Source: Deltaproteobacteria bacterium (GTDB taxonomy: Bacteria > Desulfobacterota > Binatia > UBA9968). From it: a stretch of 64,000 nt of DNA. The notes under the pieces are model-generated. The model did not search any database. It had not been told where the DNA came from and saw nothing but the letters and a program-made list of their open reading frames with translations. Positions within the stretch are counted from its first letter, which is position 1; every line of letters begins with the position of its first letter. Location of the stretch: the NCBI GenBank assembly GCA_016874755.1, contig VGTH01000017.1, forward strand, positions 1 to 64,000, in the 5' to 3' direction. This document shows, piece by piece, positions 16,931 to 26,272 of the stretch. The translations under genes were made by a program, and so were the position numbers.

Positions 16931-17827
16931 ATGCCAGCCGCCTTTACCATTATCATTCCCACGAAAAATCGCGCCGATTCGGTAGCTAAGCTGTTAGCAA
17001 GCATCGGCCGGCTCGAAGGCTTGGTGGCGGCGCTACGCCCGGAAATCATCGTCAGCGACAATGACTCGCACGACGAGACCGCACAGACACTGGAAACCAT
17101 CGCGAAATGCTTTCCGGTAGCGCTGCGCAGGATCAAGAGTCAAAACCCGGGGAAATCGGCGGCCATCAACGAAGCCCTGCGCATTGCCGAGGGCAAAACG
17201 TTAGCGTTCCTCGACGACGACGTGATCGTTGACACGCAGTGGTTAGTGGAGGTCGAGAAATTTTGTGCAACCGAAAAGCACAAAGCCGGTCAGGGACGCA
17301 TTCTCTTGCAGGCGCCGGAAGCCGACGATGAAAACCTACAAAAGCTGCTCCGGCGCTATCGCACGATTCCGTATGTAAACTTCAAACCCAGCACGGCGGA
17401 AGTCCATTCACTCAACGGCGCCAATTTCGTCATTGACCGCAAACTGCTGCAGAGTCTCGGCGGTTTTGATGAGCGGCTCGGTCCAGGAGCGTCGGGCACT
17501 TCAGAAGACGTGGAACTGGCGCAAAGAATCCACAAGGCGGGCTATCGGATCGGCTATATGCACGACGCCATCGTCCATCACAGCATCGATCGAACGCGTT
17601 TGACCGAGGAATATTTCAAGAAAGTTCATCGCCGCCAAGGTGCCAGCCGATCGCTGATAAAAGGGCGCGGCAGCGCTCATATCTGGTATGACCTGTGCCG
17701 CGCCTCGGCCGGTTACCTATTTCATAAGTCGTTTGGCGACGAACGAAAATCCTACCGCAACAAGGGCCGCGTCTATCACTACCTCGGCATGCTCGAGGCC
17801 AAACGCCGCCAAAAAGCCGGTCGTTAA
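16931..17827 (+). CDS. Family 2 glycosyltransferase
   Basis: A 298-aa GT-A enzyme from the ATG at 16931 (MPAAFTIIIPTKNRAD). The nucleotide-binding region is IIVSDNDSHDET, the metal site is FLDDD, and the acceptor/catalytic region is GTSEDVELAQRIHKAGY. The same frame stays open upstream but there overlaps the acyltransferase in another phase, so the later start is preferred. It likely adds a sugar to a surface glycan in the cytoplasm. It stands just past the lptD stop, in convergent orientation. Confidence 0.85.
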   Translation: MPAAFTIIIPTKNRADSVAKLLASIGRLEGLVAALRPEIIVSDNDSHDETAQTLETIAKCFPVALRRIKSQNPGKSAAINEALRIAEGKTLAFLDDDVIVDTQWLVEVEKFCATEKHKAGQGRILLQAPEADDENLQKLLRRYRTIPYVNFKPSTAEVHSLNGANFVIDRKLLQSLGGFDERLGPGASGTSEDVELAQRIHKAGYRIGYMHDAIVHHSIDRTRLTEEYFKKVHRRQGASRSLIKGRGSAHIWYDLCRASAGYLFHKSFGDERKSYRNKGRVYHYLGMLEAKRRQKAGR

Positions 17828-17837
17828 TCGCTGGCGT

Positions 17838-20186
17838 TTACTTGAGCGTGCTTTTCGACGCCCCTAGTCCGAGTAAGTTGAAATCGAACTTAAACGTCGT
17901 CTTCGACGGGTTGATGTTGTGGCGCAGACCGAGCGTCACCGACCAGCACTCACAGGTGGAGAGGACTTTCGACGCGGCGCTGAAACCGATGAAGCGGTTG
18001 TCACGCGCGTCGTAGGTGCTGCTAAAATAGACCAGCATGTTATCGAGCAGATGATAAAGCAGCGTCGAACTCAGGCTGCCGGCGATATTCTTGTTAAACG
18101 AGGCGCCCGGGCAGCGCGGGTCGACGGTGTGCCTCACGCAATCGGCGGGTCTATCGAGATCGACGTTGGCGTCCTCGACCAAGAAACCGTTGGGGCCGGC
18201 GCGTAGGAAAGAATAGGTCACGCTAAACATGTTGGGCCGATTAAAATCGAAATCTAGGCTGCGCTTGGGCAGTGGCCGCGGATCGACGAGCGAGAATGTC
18301 GTTCGCACGTTGGAGATATTCCACGACCCGGGGTCGATGCCGCCGAGTAAGGTCATGTTGACGAACGATGCCGGCGCGAACCGCAGGTCGATGCCCATGT
18401 CGGTCAAGCTATCGCCGCCGCGCCGCGCTCGGTCGATGTCGTAGCTGAGCGCAAGCTTCAGCGAAGCTAGCTCGCGCATATCGACGGTGCCAAAGGCGCT
18501 AAGATTTTCCGAATCTTCAGCAAAGGCCATCAACGGAGTGAAGGGTTTGCCCCAAAAACGGTTGGCCAGCGCAAACGTCAGCACATTGCGCCGGTTGACT
18601 CGGTCGACTGCATCCATGATCGGAATCCGGCTCTGATCGATGCTCGGGGCAAACAGGTAGCTCACTTCCGGTTCGATCACGTGGCGCACGCCTTTCACGC
18701 CAAGACCCGTCCAATCGAAGATCCGGCTCAGCGACGTCGCCACGTTGGCGCGCATCTCGACGGTCTCGCGGGAGACGTTGCGCGTCCCCGATTTCACCGG
18801 CGTATAGAGATGATAAAGGGTCTCGCGCGGCGCCACGCTGAGCGCGCCGAAAACATAGGAATTAAAGTTATAGGGTAAGGCCACCTCGGGGCGTATGTCG
18901 AGCCGCAGTGCGTCGCCTCCCCTGCGGCGCAGATAGTTCACCGTTTCGGTGCGCCAGCGAAACTCTAAAGGCAGGGTATCTAAAAACCGCCGCCCCCAAA
19001 AAGCCAGCTGCGGCGTGCGCTGCAACGTGACCGAGTCTTTCTGAATAAAGTCCTGATAGAACTTCAATTCACCCCGAAGGAAGGTGTCGCTCCATCCTCT
19101 AAAAACGCCCATGCGCGATTCACCGAAACGGCTGACGCGAATTTTTCCTTCCTGGAGGGCGGGCAAGTCGAAACGCTCCACTAGCTCGCGGGCGAAAAGG
19201 TCATCGCGGTAAGCGGCAAAATCGCTGTACGTGAGCCAATCGTAGGCCGTCATGTAACGGTGCGTGCCGATAATACTCCAGCGGTTCTTCGCGATGTCTT
19301 GATCGGCGATGGTGCGATTGACGACGTCGTCTCGCTCGTTCTTGCGCAAGTTCTCATTGAAGTAGGACGCGTTCAAGCGAAAATCGTTTTGATCGCGAAA
19401 GATCGTCCGAAACTCGCCCCATAGGCCGGCCCGGGCGCGGGACTCAACGCTGGCAGCGACCGTCATATCGGTGCTCTTGGAAATCGCCCAGAAAAACGGC
19501 TGCTGAAAGCGAAAACCCTCACGGGTGGAATGGCCAAAGTTGGGCGTGAGAAATCCGGTTTGCCTTTCGGTGCGCAGCGGAAAGAAAGCGTAGGGGAAGT
19601 ACATCACAGGCACGTCCATGATGTAGAAGTAACCGTTCTTAATCGTGCCGAGCCCCTCCAGCGTCAGGTCCATCTGGTCGGCGGAGAATTTCCACGACGG
19701 CCGGCTGCCCGGCTCGCACAGACAGGTTGTGAAAAAGCCATCATCGACGTGGTACGACTGGCCTTCGAGCTTCTGCAGCCGGCGCCCCATCATGCTGATG
19801 TGGCCTTCTTCAATGAACAGATCGCCGTTGTGAATCGAGCCGGTCTCGCGTCCCAAGTTGAAGTCAATGGCGTCGGCGGAGCGTATTTTCCACTCGGGAT
19901 CATCCAGTGAGACCTTGCCTTTGGCGCTGACGTCCTGGGTGGCGCGATTCACCTCCACTTCGTTGGCTTTTAGGGTTGTCTGATCGCGCTTGATCTCAAC
20001 GTTGCCGCTGGCCTCGATGCGGTTGGCGCCGTTGCCTGACGACAATTTATCGGCGGTGACGTCGATCTTCTCGGGACCGCTGGCAGCGGAACGGCGCTGG
20101 CTGAGCTGAGCTTCGGCGGCTGACAGCGGCAGGAGATGCCCCAACGTAAGCGCTAAGACCAGTCGATAGAGGAGCTTCAGTCTCAT
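17838..20186 (-). CDS. lptD: LPS-assembly protein LptD
   Basis: A 782-aa outer-membrane protein with a signal peptide (MRLKLLYRLVLALTLGHLL, then SAAEA). Residues about 40-150 form the OstA/LptA-like jelly roll (KIDVTADKLSSGNG, NVEIKRDQTTLKANEVEV); the rest is the 26-strand barrel domain, with MYFPYAFFPLRTERQTGFL at its start. It inserts LPS in the outer leaflet with LptE. CLC (in FTTCLCEPG) near residue 154 and CEC near 750 could supply the inter-domain disulfides seen in E. coli, where the positions differ. It starts 20 bp after the folC stop. Confidence 0.95.
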   Translation of the reverse strand: MRLKLLYRLVLALTLGHLLPLSAAEAQLSQRRSAASGPEKIDVTADKLSSGNGANRIEASGNVEIKRDQTTLKANEVEVNRATQDVSAKGKVSLDDPEWKIRSADAIDFNLGRETGSIHNGDLFIEEGHISMMGRRLQKLEGQSYHVDDGFFTTCLCEPGSRPSWKFSADQMDLTLEGLGTIKNGYFYIMDVPVMYFPYAFFPLRTERQTGFLTPNFGHSTREGFRFQQPFFWAISKSTDMTVAASVESRARAGLWGEFRTIFRDQNDFRLNASYFNENLRKNERDDVVNRTIADQDIAKNRWSIIGTHRYMTAYDWLTYSDFAAYRDDLFARELVERFDLPALQEGKIRVSRFGESRMGVFRGWSDTFLRGELKFYQDFIQKDSVTLQRTPQLAFWGRRFLDTLPLEFRWRTETVNYLRRRGGDALRLDIRPEVALPYNFNSYVFGALSVAPRETLYHLYTPVKSGTRNVSRETVEMRANVATSLSRIFDWTGLGVKGVRHVIEPEVSYLFAPSIDQSRIPIMDAVDRVNRRNVLTFALANRFWGKPFTPLMAFAEDSENLSAFGTVDMRELASLKLALSYDIDRARRGGDSLTDMGIDLRFAPASFVNMTLLGGIDPGSWNISNVRTTFSLVDPRPLPKRSLDFDFNRPNMFSVTYSFLRAGPNGFLVEDANVDLDRPADCVRHTVDPRCPGASFNKNIAGSLSSTLLYHLLDNMLVYFSSTYDARDNRFIGFSAASKVLSTCECWSVTLGLRHNINPSKTTFKFDFNLLGLGASKSTLK

Positions 20187-20206
20187 TGTTGGTGAATTGA
20201 ATCGAT

Positions 20207-21526
20207 CTATGCCGCGCCCGCGGACAGTTTAGCGGCAATCGCCTGAGCTGCAGGGCGGATCTCACCGAGGAGATAAAGCGAGCCGGCGATCATCACGATG
20301 TCGTCGGCGTGGGCGCTAGCGACCAGCGATTCCAAGGCGTCCTGTGAATTTTCGATGACCTGACAGGGTCGCTTGGCTTTGACGTAATCCGCCAAACTAG
20401 CTGGGTCGGCGCTGCGCTCCATGGCAACTCGAGTGAAAACAAACTCCTGCGCGTGCGGCACGAGGGTATCCAAAATCAACCGCCAATCCTTATCCTGCAT
20501 GGAGGCGAAAAGGAATTTTACCTTTCGCCCGCGACGAAAGCTTTCAAGCAGATCCGCCAGCGCCTTCGCCCCTTCGCCGTTGTGCGCGCCGTCGAGCACG
20601 ATGGTTGGTGCCTCGCAGAGCACCTCGAAGCGCCCGGGCCAACGCACGGTGCGCAGTCCCTCCCGAATCACCGCCTCGCTGACCGGCACAGACGGTCCAG
20701 CGATCTCCAACGCGCTCAGCGCCACCGCGGCATTGGCTTTTTGATGCCGCCCGCGTAGCGCTACCGATAGTTCGAAATATTCCTCTTTTATACCCTTATA
20801 ATCGAAGTGGTCATCTATACCCTTATAATCGAAGTGGTCATCGTTTTTCAAAGCAAAATTGTATTCTGAATTGAGAAAATAGCACGGCGCCCCTCGCTCA
20901 TTTGCAATCTTTTTAACGACTTGCACCGCCTCGGCAGGCAGGGCGCCACAGGTAACCGGGACCCCAGCCTTAATGATGCCGGCCTTTTCCCGAGCAATCG
21001 AAGCCAGGTCCGAGCCCAAATAAGCCTCGTGGTCTTTTGAGATAGTGGTGATCGCCGAAGCGATGGGCCGCACCAAGTTGGTGGCATCTAGCCGCCCGCC
21101 AAGGCCCACCTCGATGACACCAACATCGATCTGCTGCCGGGCAAAGTGAACGAACGCCATCACCGTGACAAATTCAAAATAGGTGAGCGGAATACGGGCG
21201 CCATCGATTCGATCGCGAATTTCAGCGGTGAGGCTGACCACCTCATCGGGGGTAATCTCTTTCTCGCCAATGCAAATCCGCTCGGTAAACGAAACCAGAT
21301 GCGGTGAGGTGTAAAGTGCCGTGCGATAGCCGGCCAGCGAAAGGATGCGATGCAAGATCGCCGACACCGAACCCTTGCCGTTGGTCCCAGCGATGTGGAA
21401 CGAAAGAAATTTTTTCTCTGGATGGTCGAACAGACCGAGCGCGCGCTCCATGCGATCGAGACGCAGATCGATCTCGCCGCCGCGCAGGCCGTAGAGCCAG
21501 TTGAGGATTTCCGAGTATTTGTCCAT
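20207..21526 (-). CDS. folC: Bifunctional dihydrofolate / folylpolyglutamate synthase
   Basis: A 439-aa Mur-ligase-family enzyme that adds glutamate to dihydropteroate and folates in the cytoplasm. The P-loop is GTNGKGSVSA near residue 48; DVGVIEVGLGGRLDATN and VLDGAHN follow in the expected order. Near residues 229-246 the protein holds a 9-residue direct duplication (DDHFDYKGI twice) encoded by a perfect 27-bp tandem repeat. Located between trpA and lptD, as in several deltaproteobacteria (there often with accD between trpA and folC, missing here). Confidence 0.95.
   Translation of the reverse strand: MDKYSEILNWLYGLRGGEIDLRLDRMERALGLFDHPEKKFLSFHIAGTNGKGSVSAILHRILSLAGYRTALYTSPHLVSFTERICIGEKEITPDEVVSLTAEIRDRIDGARIPLTYFEFVTVMAFVHFARQQIDVGVIEVGLGGRLDATNLVRPIASAITTISKDHEAYLGSDLASIAREKAGIIKAGVPVTCGALPAEAVQVVKKIANERGAPCYFLNSEYNFALKNDDHFDYKGIDDHFDYKGIKEEYFELSVALRGRHQKANAAVALSALEIAGPSVPVSEAVIREGLRTVRWPGRFEVLCEAPTIVLDGAHNGEGAKALADLLESFRRGRKVKFLFASMQDKDWRLILDTLVPHAQEFVFTRVAMERSADPASLADYVKAKRPCQVIENSQDALESLVASAHADDIVMIAGSLYLLGEIRPAAQAIAAKLSAGAA
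20789..20842. repeat. Perfect 27-bp tandem duplication in folC
   Basis: The 27-base unit tatacccttataatcgaagt... at 20789-20815 is repeated exactly at 20816-20842. It keeps frame and adds nine residues to FolC. Confidence 0.97.
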
Positions 21527-21624
21527 GGCAATCGCGGCGCGTTGCTCGTCACGGTGCCTGTGGCCGTTAAGGAACTACGCGCTCACGAGCAGCAAAACAT
21601 TAGTGACAAAGGACAAGCGCTAAG

Positions 21625-22443
21625 TCACGCAGCACGAACCCGCTTCGTCCGGCGCATCGCCCGCTTGAGCGAGGCGATAAATGCGCCCGCGCTTTTGGCC
21701 TTGGCATCGTATCCTTGCGCCGCTTCAATCTTAGCCACCAACGCGCTGCCGACCACCGCGGCATCGGCGAACTCGGCGATCGCCGCCGCCTGCTTGGGCG
21801 TCGAGATGCCAAAGCCCACGCCCACTGGCAATGAGACCGCCTTGCGCACTCGGGCGACGCGGCCACGCAGGTCGTCGTCGAGGGAGCGGCGCGCCCCGGT
21901 AACGCCGGTGACCGAAACATAGTAAACGAAACCACGGCCGCGCGGCGCCACCAGGTTGATTCTTGCGCCATCGCTGGTCGGCGCCAAAAGAAAGATCAAA
22001 TCGAGTGCGCAGTCGTCGGTCCAACGTTTGAGCTCGCCGCTTTCCTCCGGCGGCAGGTCGACGCAGAGCACGCCGTCGGCGCCGGCGGCGGCCGCTTCGC
22101 GGCAAAACTTCTCCAGGCCGTAGCGAAAAAACGGATTGAAATAGCCAAATAAAATCACCGGCACCTGCGAGGTTTTGCGAAACTCACGCAGCGTCGAAAA
22201 AATCTGCGGCAGCGCCAGACCATTCTTCAATGCCCGCTCCGACGAGCGCTGAATCGTCGGTCCATCGGCGGTCGGATCGGAAAACGGGATGCCCAGTTCG
22301 ATGCAATCGGCGCCGCCCGCTTCCAGCGCCCGCAAGATTTTCAAGGTCGTTGCAAGATTGGGATCGCCCGCCGTAATAAACGGAATCAGCGCCGCTTCAC
22401 CGCGCTTTCGAAGCTCTGCAAAAGTTTTTTCAATGCGACTCAT
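21625..22443 (-). CDS. trpA: Tryptophan synthase alpha chain
   Basis: A 272-aa TIM barrel cleaving indole-3-glycerol phosphate. The catalytic Glu and Asp lie in CIELGIPFSDPTADGP; YFNPFFRYG and GFGISTPKQA form the phosphate-binding loops. It follows trpB by 29 bp on the same strand. Channels indole to TrpB in the alpha2beta2 complex. Confidence 0.96.
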   Translation of the reverse strand: MSRIEKTFAELRKRGEAALIPFITAGDPNLATTLKILRALEAGGADCIELGIPFSDPTADGPTIQRSSERALKNGLALPQIFSTLREFRKTSQVPVILFGYFNPFFRYGLEKFCREAAAAGADGVLCVDLPPEESGELKRWTDDCALDLIFLLAPTSDGARINLVAPRGRGFVYYVSVTGVTGARRSLDDDLRGRVARVRKAVSLPVGVGFGISTPKQAAAIAEFADAAVVGSALVAKIEAAQGYDAKAKSAGAFIASLKRAMRRTKRVRAA

Positions 22444-22472
22444 AAAGTCATAGAAGCCCGTTCAACGTCGTC

Positions 22473-23693
22473 CTACAGTTTCACTCCCAGATAATCCCCC
22501 ACGGTCAACATATCTTTATCGCCGCGGCCTGAGAGATTGACGATGATGGTCTGCTGCTTGCGCATTTTCGGCGCGATGCGCATCACCGCGGCGATCGCAT
22601 GGGCGCTTTCCAGCGCCGGAATGATGCCTTCGGTCTGGGCGAGATATTGAATCGCCGCAATCGCCTCGTCGTCGGTGGCAGAGGCGAACTGCGCGCGGCC
22701 GCAGTCGCGCAAATAGCTCAGCTCCGGCCCGACGCCGGGATAATCGAGCCCCGCGGCCACGGAATGGGTTTCGCGAATTTGCCCCGCGCTATCTTGCAGG
22801 ACGTAGCTCTTGCTGCCGTGCAAAACGCCGACCGCGCCGCCCTGAATCGAGGCGGAATGCTTGCCGGTCTTGAGGCCGCGACCGCCCGCTTCGACGCCGA
22901 TCATTTTTACCTGGCGATCGCGCACGAAAGGAAAAAACAAACCCATGGAATTGCTGCCGCCACCGACGCAGGCAACCAGCAGATCCGGCAGCTTGCCCTC
23001 TTTTTTGAGTATCTGCCGGCGCGCCTCGCGGCCGATCACCGACTGAAAGTCGCGCACCATCATCGGATAAGGATGCGGCCCTGCGACCGAGCCAATGAGA
23101 TAATAAGTGTTGCGCACGAAGGTCACCCAATCGCGCAGCGCTTCGTTCATGGCGTCCTTGAGCGTCTGGCTGCCCGAGTCGACGACGCGGACTTTGGCGC
23201 CCAACAGTTTCATGCGAAAGACGTTGAGCGATTGACGGGCGACGTCCTCTTTGCCCATGAAGACTTCGCATTCGAGGCCAAAGCGCGCCGCGACGGTGGC
23301 TGTCGCCACACCGTGCTGGCCGGCGCCGGTCTCGGCAATGATGCGCTGTTTGCCCATGCGCCGGGCCAAAAGAATCTGGCCAATGGTGTTGTTGATCTTG
23401 TGCGCGCCGGTGTGGCAGAGGTCCTCGCGCTTCAGATAAATTTTCGCGCCGCCGAGTTTTTGCGTCATGCGTTCGGCGAAATAGAGCGGCGTGGCGCGCC
23501 CGGCGTATTCGTTCAAATAATAATTGAACTCTTCGTGAAACGCCCGGTCGCGCCGTACTTTCGCGTAGGCGCGCTCCAACTCGGTCAGCGCCGGCATCAA
23601 GGTTTCAGCGACGTAGCGGCCGCCGAAAATGCCAAAGTGACCGCGCCGGTCAGGCACCTTTGGCAGCAAGGATAAATTCTTTGAGCTTTTCAT
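22473..23693 (-). CDS. trpB: Tryptophan synthase beta chain
   Basis: About 406 aa from the ATG at 23693. PLP lysine lies in HTGAHKINN, the glutamate in [13 protein letters not shown], and the phosphate loop is GGGSNSMG. The frame is open a further 28 codons upstream, but that part ([12 protein letters not shown]...) is out-of-frame trpF sequence, so the start near MKSSKN is preferred. The gene overlaps the trpF end by 44 bp. Condenses indole with serine. Confidence 0.96.
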   Translation of the reverse strand: MKSSKNLSLLPKVPDRRGHFGIFGGRYVAETLMPALTELERAYAKVRRDRAFHEEFNYYLNEYAGRATPLYFAERMTQKLGGAKIYLKREDLCHTGAHKINNTIGQILLARRMGKQRIIAETGAGQHGVATATVAARFGLECEVFMGKEDVARQSLNVFRMKLLGAKVRVVDSGSQTLKDAMNEALRDWVTFVRNTYYLIGSVAGPHPYPMMVRDFQSVIGREARRQILKKEGKLPDLLVACVGGGSNSMGLFFPFVRDRQVKMIGVEAGGRGLKTGKHSASIQGGAVGVLHGSKSYVLQDSAGQIRETHSVAAGLDYPGVGPELSYLRDCGRAQFASATDDEAIAAIQYLAQTEGIIPALESAHAIAAVMRIAPKMRKQQTIIVNLSGRGDKDMLTVGDYLGVKL

Positions 23694-24276
23694 GATCTTT
23701 TTTACCTGGACTGCTTTCCACTCCGCTGCACACGTCGACGGCAAACGGCCGCACCTGGCGCACCGCTTCGACAACATTATCGACGTTCAGACCGCCCGAG
23801 AGTATCAGCTTGCCCGCATCTTGCCCATCGAGCCACTGCCAAGGAAACCCGGTTCCCGACCCACCGTACCCGGCCGACCAGGAATCGAGCAAGTAATAAT
23901 CGGCCGGAATCGCGGTTATGACGGACAACGACTCTCGGCTCTTCATGCGCACGGCCTTGATGACTTTGAGTTCCCAGCCACGACAGTATTCGGCCGTTTC
24001 CTCGCCGTGAAACTGCACGGCGCTGTACATCTGCCGGTCACCTAACGCGCCGCACTCCAAGGTTGCCGTAACTTTCTCGCGCTCCTCGTTGACGAATAGC
24101 GCGACATTGAAACAGTTACGCGGCAATTTTTCCAATATCGAGCGCGCCGCCTCAGGGCTGATGCAGCGCGGACTCGGCGGATAGAAGTTAAACCCCAGCA
24201 TATCGGCGCCGAACTCCAGCGCCTTTTCGGCATCGACGAGACTCGTGATACCGCAAACTTTGACTCTGACGTTCAT
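23650..24276 (-). CDS. trpF: Phosphoribosylanthranilate isomerase
   Basis: A 208-aa TIM barrel; VKVCGIT carries the catalytic Cys near residue 8, QFHG follows strand 4, and the phosphate site is LSGGL with DVCSGVE, which holds the second catalytic acid region. Overlaps trpB. Separated by 109 bp from trpC, the only sizeable gap in the run; that gap contains an A/T-rich repeat. Confidence 0.95.
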   Translation of the reverse strand: MNVRVKVCGITSLVDAEKALEFGADMLGFNFYPPSPRCISPEAARSILEKLPRNCFNVALFVNEEREKVTATLECGALGDRQMYSAVQFHGEETAEYCRGWELKVIKAVRMKSRESLSVITAIPADYYLLDSWSAGYGGSGTGFPWQWLDGQDAGKLILSGGLNVDNVVEAVRQVRPFAVDVCSGVESSPGKKDHEKLKEFILAAKGA

Positions 24277-24299
24277 ACCAACTTGAAAGCAGCCCCGAC

Positions 24300-24335
24300 G
24301 AAATCTGGAATCTGAAATTTGAGATTTGAAATTCC
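24300..24335. repeat. A/T-rich short-period repeat between trpC and trpF
   Basis: The stretch consists of short variants of gaaatctgga / tgaaatttga in tandem and partial inversion. It interrupts the otherwise tight trp run. A similar low-complexity element with a different unit lies at the trmFO/ppx junction. Confidence 0.6.
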
Positions 24336-24385
24336 GAGCAATCGCAAGGACACACCTCGCTCGCCCCCCGCCGATGGTGGTATCT

Positions 24386-25165
24386 TCAACTGCGCAAGAG
24401 AGCGCTCAGCTTCTCCCCCGGCTGCGGCGCGCGCATCAACGATTCACCGATCAAAAAAACATGCACGCCCAATTTCTCGACGCGGCGAATCTGCTCTGGA
24501 TTATCGATGCCGCTCTCGCACACCGCCGGCACTCCGGCAGGCAGACGCGGCACCAAACGCTCGGTGGTGCCGATATCGACGTTGAACGTCTTCAGATCGC
24601 GATTGTTGATGCCGATCAGCTGCGCGCCCGCTGCGCGCGCCGCCTCGAGTTCATCTTCGTTATGCACTTCGACGAGCACGTCCAGTCCAAGCTCGTTGGC
24701 CTGAACGCGCAGCTCGCCCATTAAATGGCCGTCGAGCATCGCCGCGATCAGCAAGATCGCATCGGCGCCGAAGCTTTTCGCTTCGGTCAATTGATAGGGG
24801 TCGAGCATAAAATCTTTGCGCAAAAGCGGGACCGAGACCGCGTCATGAATCTGCTCCAAGTAGTCCAAGCTGCCTTGAAAAAACTTTTCTTCGGTCAACA
24901 CCGAAATCGCGCTGGCGCCGTGGCTCGCGTAGTCTTTGGCGATAGAGACCGGATCGAAATCTGCCCGAATCAACCCCTTCGACGGCGAGGCCCGTTTGAT
25001 TTCGGCAATGATCCGCCGCGTCGTTCCCGTCAGGCTGCGCGCGAAGCCCCGAGTCGGCGCGGCAAACAAGCGCCGCGCGCGCAGTTTCTCCAGCGGCATC
25101 TCACGCTTGCGCTGGGCCACCGAGGCGCGCACGTGCTCGGTGATGTTGGCGAGAAATTCTGCCAT
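24386..25165 (-). CDS. trpC: Indole-3-glycerol phosphate synthase
   Basis: A 259-aa TIM barrel. IAEIKRASPSKG holds a catalytic Lys, LLRKDFMLDPYQL the second, and LVEVHNEDELEAA, GINNRDLKTF and CESGI follow as usual. It lies 6 bp after the trpD stop. Converts CdRP to indole-3-glycerol phosphate. Confidence 0.96.
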   Translation of the reverse strand: MAEFLANITEHVRASVAQRKREMPLEKLRARRLFAAPTRGFARSLTGTTRRIIAEIKRASPSKGLIRADFDPVSIAKDYASHGASAISVLTEEKFFQGSLDYLEQIHDAVSVPLLRKDFMLDPYQLTEAKSFGADAILLIAAMLDGHLMGELRVQANELGLDVLVEVHNEDELEAARAAGAQLIGINNRDLKTFNVDIGTTERLVPRLPAGVPAVCESGIDNPEQIRRVEKLGVHVFLIGESLMRAPQPGEKLSALLRS

Positions 25166-25171
25166 GCCGGG

Positions 25172-26203
25172 TTAAGCTGCGTTGGTGAGCGCGACCAAGC
25201 GATCGAGCTTCTGGCGTGCTTTGCCGGAATCGATCGATTCGGCGGCCACGGCCATGCCGTCTTTGATGGTGGCGGCGCGGCCGGCGACGTAAAGCGCCGC
25301 GCCGCTGTTCAGCAAGATCACATCGCGCGTCGGCCCTTTGACGCCGTCCAGCACGCTCAGCACGATGCCGGCGCTTTGTTGGGCGCTGCCGCCATTGAGA
25401 TCGCTCAACGGGCAGCGTTTGAGGCCAAATTCCTCCGGCTCGATGGTGTACTCTTTGACGGCGCCGTCGCGCAACTCGGCAACCTTGGTCGGTCCACAGA
25501 GAGAAATCTCATCCAAGCCTTCCATACCGTGCACCGCCATGGCGCGCGCGCTGCCAAGATTTTTCAGCACGTGGGCGACCAGGGCGACCAGCTCACCGCT
25601 GTAGAGTCCCAACAATTGATGGGTCGCCGTCGCCGGATTGGTCAACGGTCCCAAAAGGTTGAACACAGTGCGAATGCCGATATCGCGGCGCGGCTGCACG
25701 GCGTATTTCATCGCCTCGTGGAGCAGCGGCGCAAACAAAAAGCCAATGCCGATTTCGGCAATGCATTGCTCGACGCGCTCGCGCGGCGCGTCGACTTTGA
25801 CGCCCAATGCGCCCAAAACATCGGCGCTGCCCGATTGGCTCGACACCGAACGATTGCCATGCTTGGCGACGTCGACGCCGGCGCCGGCGACGACGAAAGC
25901 GGCAGTGGTGGAAATATTAAACGTGCCCTTCTGATCGCCGCCCGTGCCGCAGGTATCGAGCACGGTTTTGCCGCCGACCTTGACCCGATGCGCTTTGGCG
26001 CGCATCACTTTGGCGGCGCCGGTAATCTCATCGACGGTTTCGCCCTTCATTCGCAAGGCGGTGAGAAACGACGCCACCTGCAACGGCGTTGCCTCGCCGG
26101 TCATGATCTGGTTCATGACATCGGTGGTTTCGGCCTCGGAAAGGTTGCGCCGATTGACCAGGTTTTCGATCGCTTCACGGATGTTCATAGCGGGGTGACC
26201 CAA
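25172..26203 (-). CDS. trpD: Anthranilate phosphoribosyltransferase
   Basis: 343 aa; an internal ATG at 26188 (MNIREAIENLVN) fits the family start better. The PRPP site is CGTGGDQKGTFNIST, followed by KHGNRSVSSQSGSADVL. It is the first gene of the local trp run; trpE and trpG are not in the window, so the anthranilate step is encoded elsewhere. Confidence 0.95.
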   Translation of the reverse strand: MGHPAMNIREAIENLVNRRNLSEAETTDVMNQIMTGEATPLQVASFLTALRMKGETVDEITGAAKVMRAKAHRVKVGGKTVLDTCGTGGDQKGTFNISTTAAFVVAGAGVDVAKHGNRSVSSQSGSADVLGALGVKVDAPRERVEQCIAEIGIGFLFAPLLHEAMKYAVQPRRDIGIRTVFNLLGPLTNPATATHQLLGLYSGELVALVAHVLKNLGSARAMAVHGMEGLDEISLCGPTKVAELRDGAVKEYTIEPEEFGLKRCPLSDLNGGSAQQSAGIVLSVLDGVKGPTRDVILLNSGAALYVAGRAATIKDGMAVAAESIDSGKARQKLDRLVALTNAA

Positions 26204-26272
26204 GTTCCAAGCTCAAACGCCGGATCGGTCGTTGCAAGTTGTTGCAAGTGGAACTCTTAACTCTGCACGGGT

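Noticed and set aside
24725-26260. 511-aa plus-strand ORF
   Set aside because: Antisense to trpC and trpD, with Ala/Arg/His-rich composition and no family motif; a codon-bias shadow.
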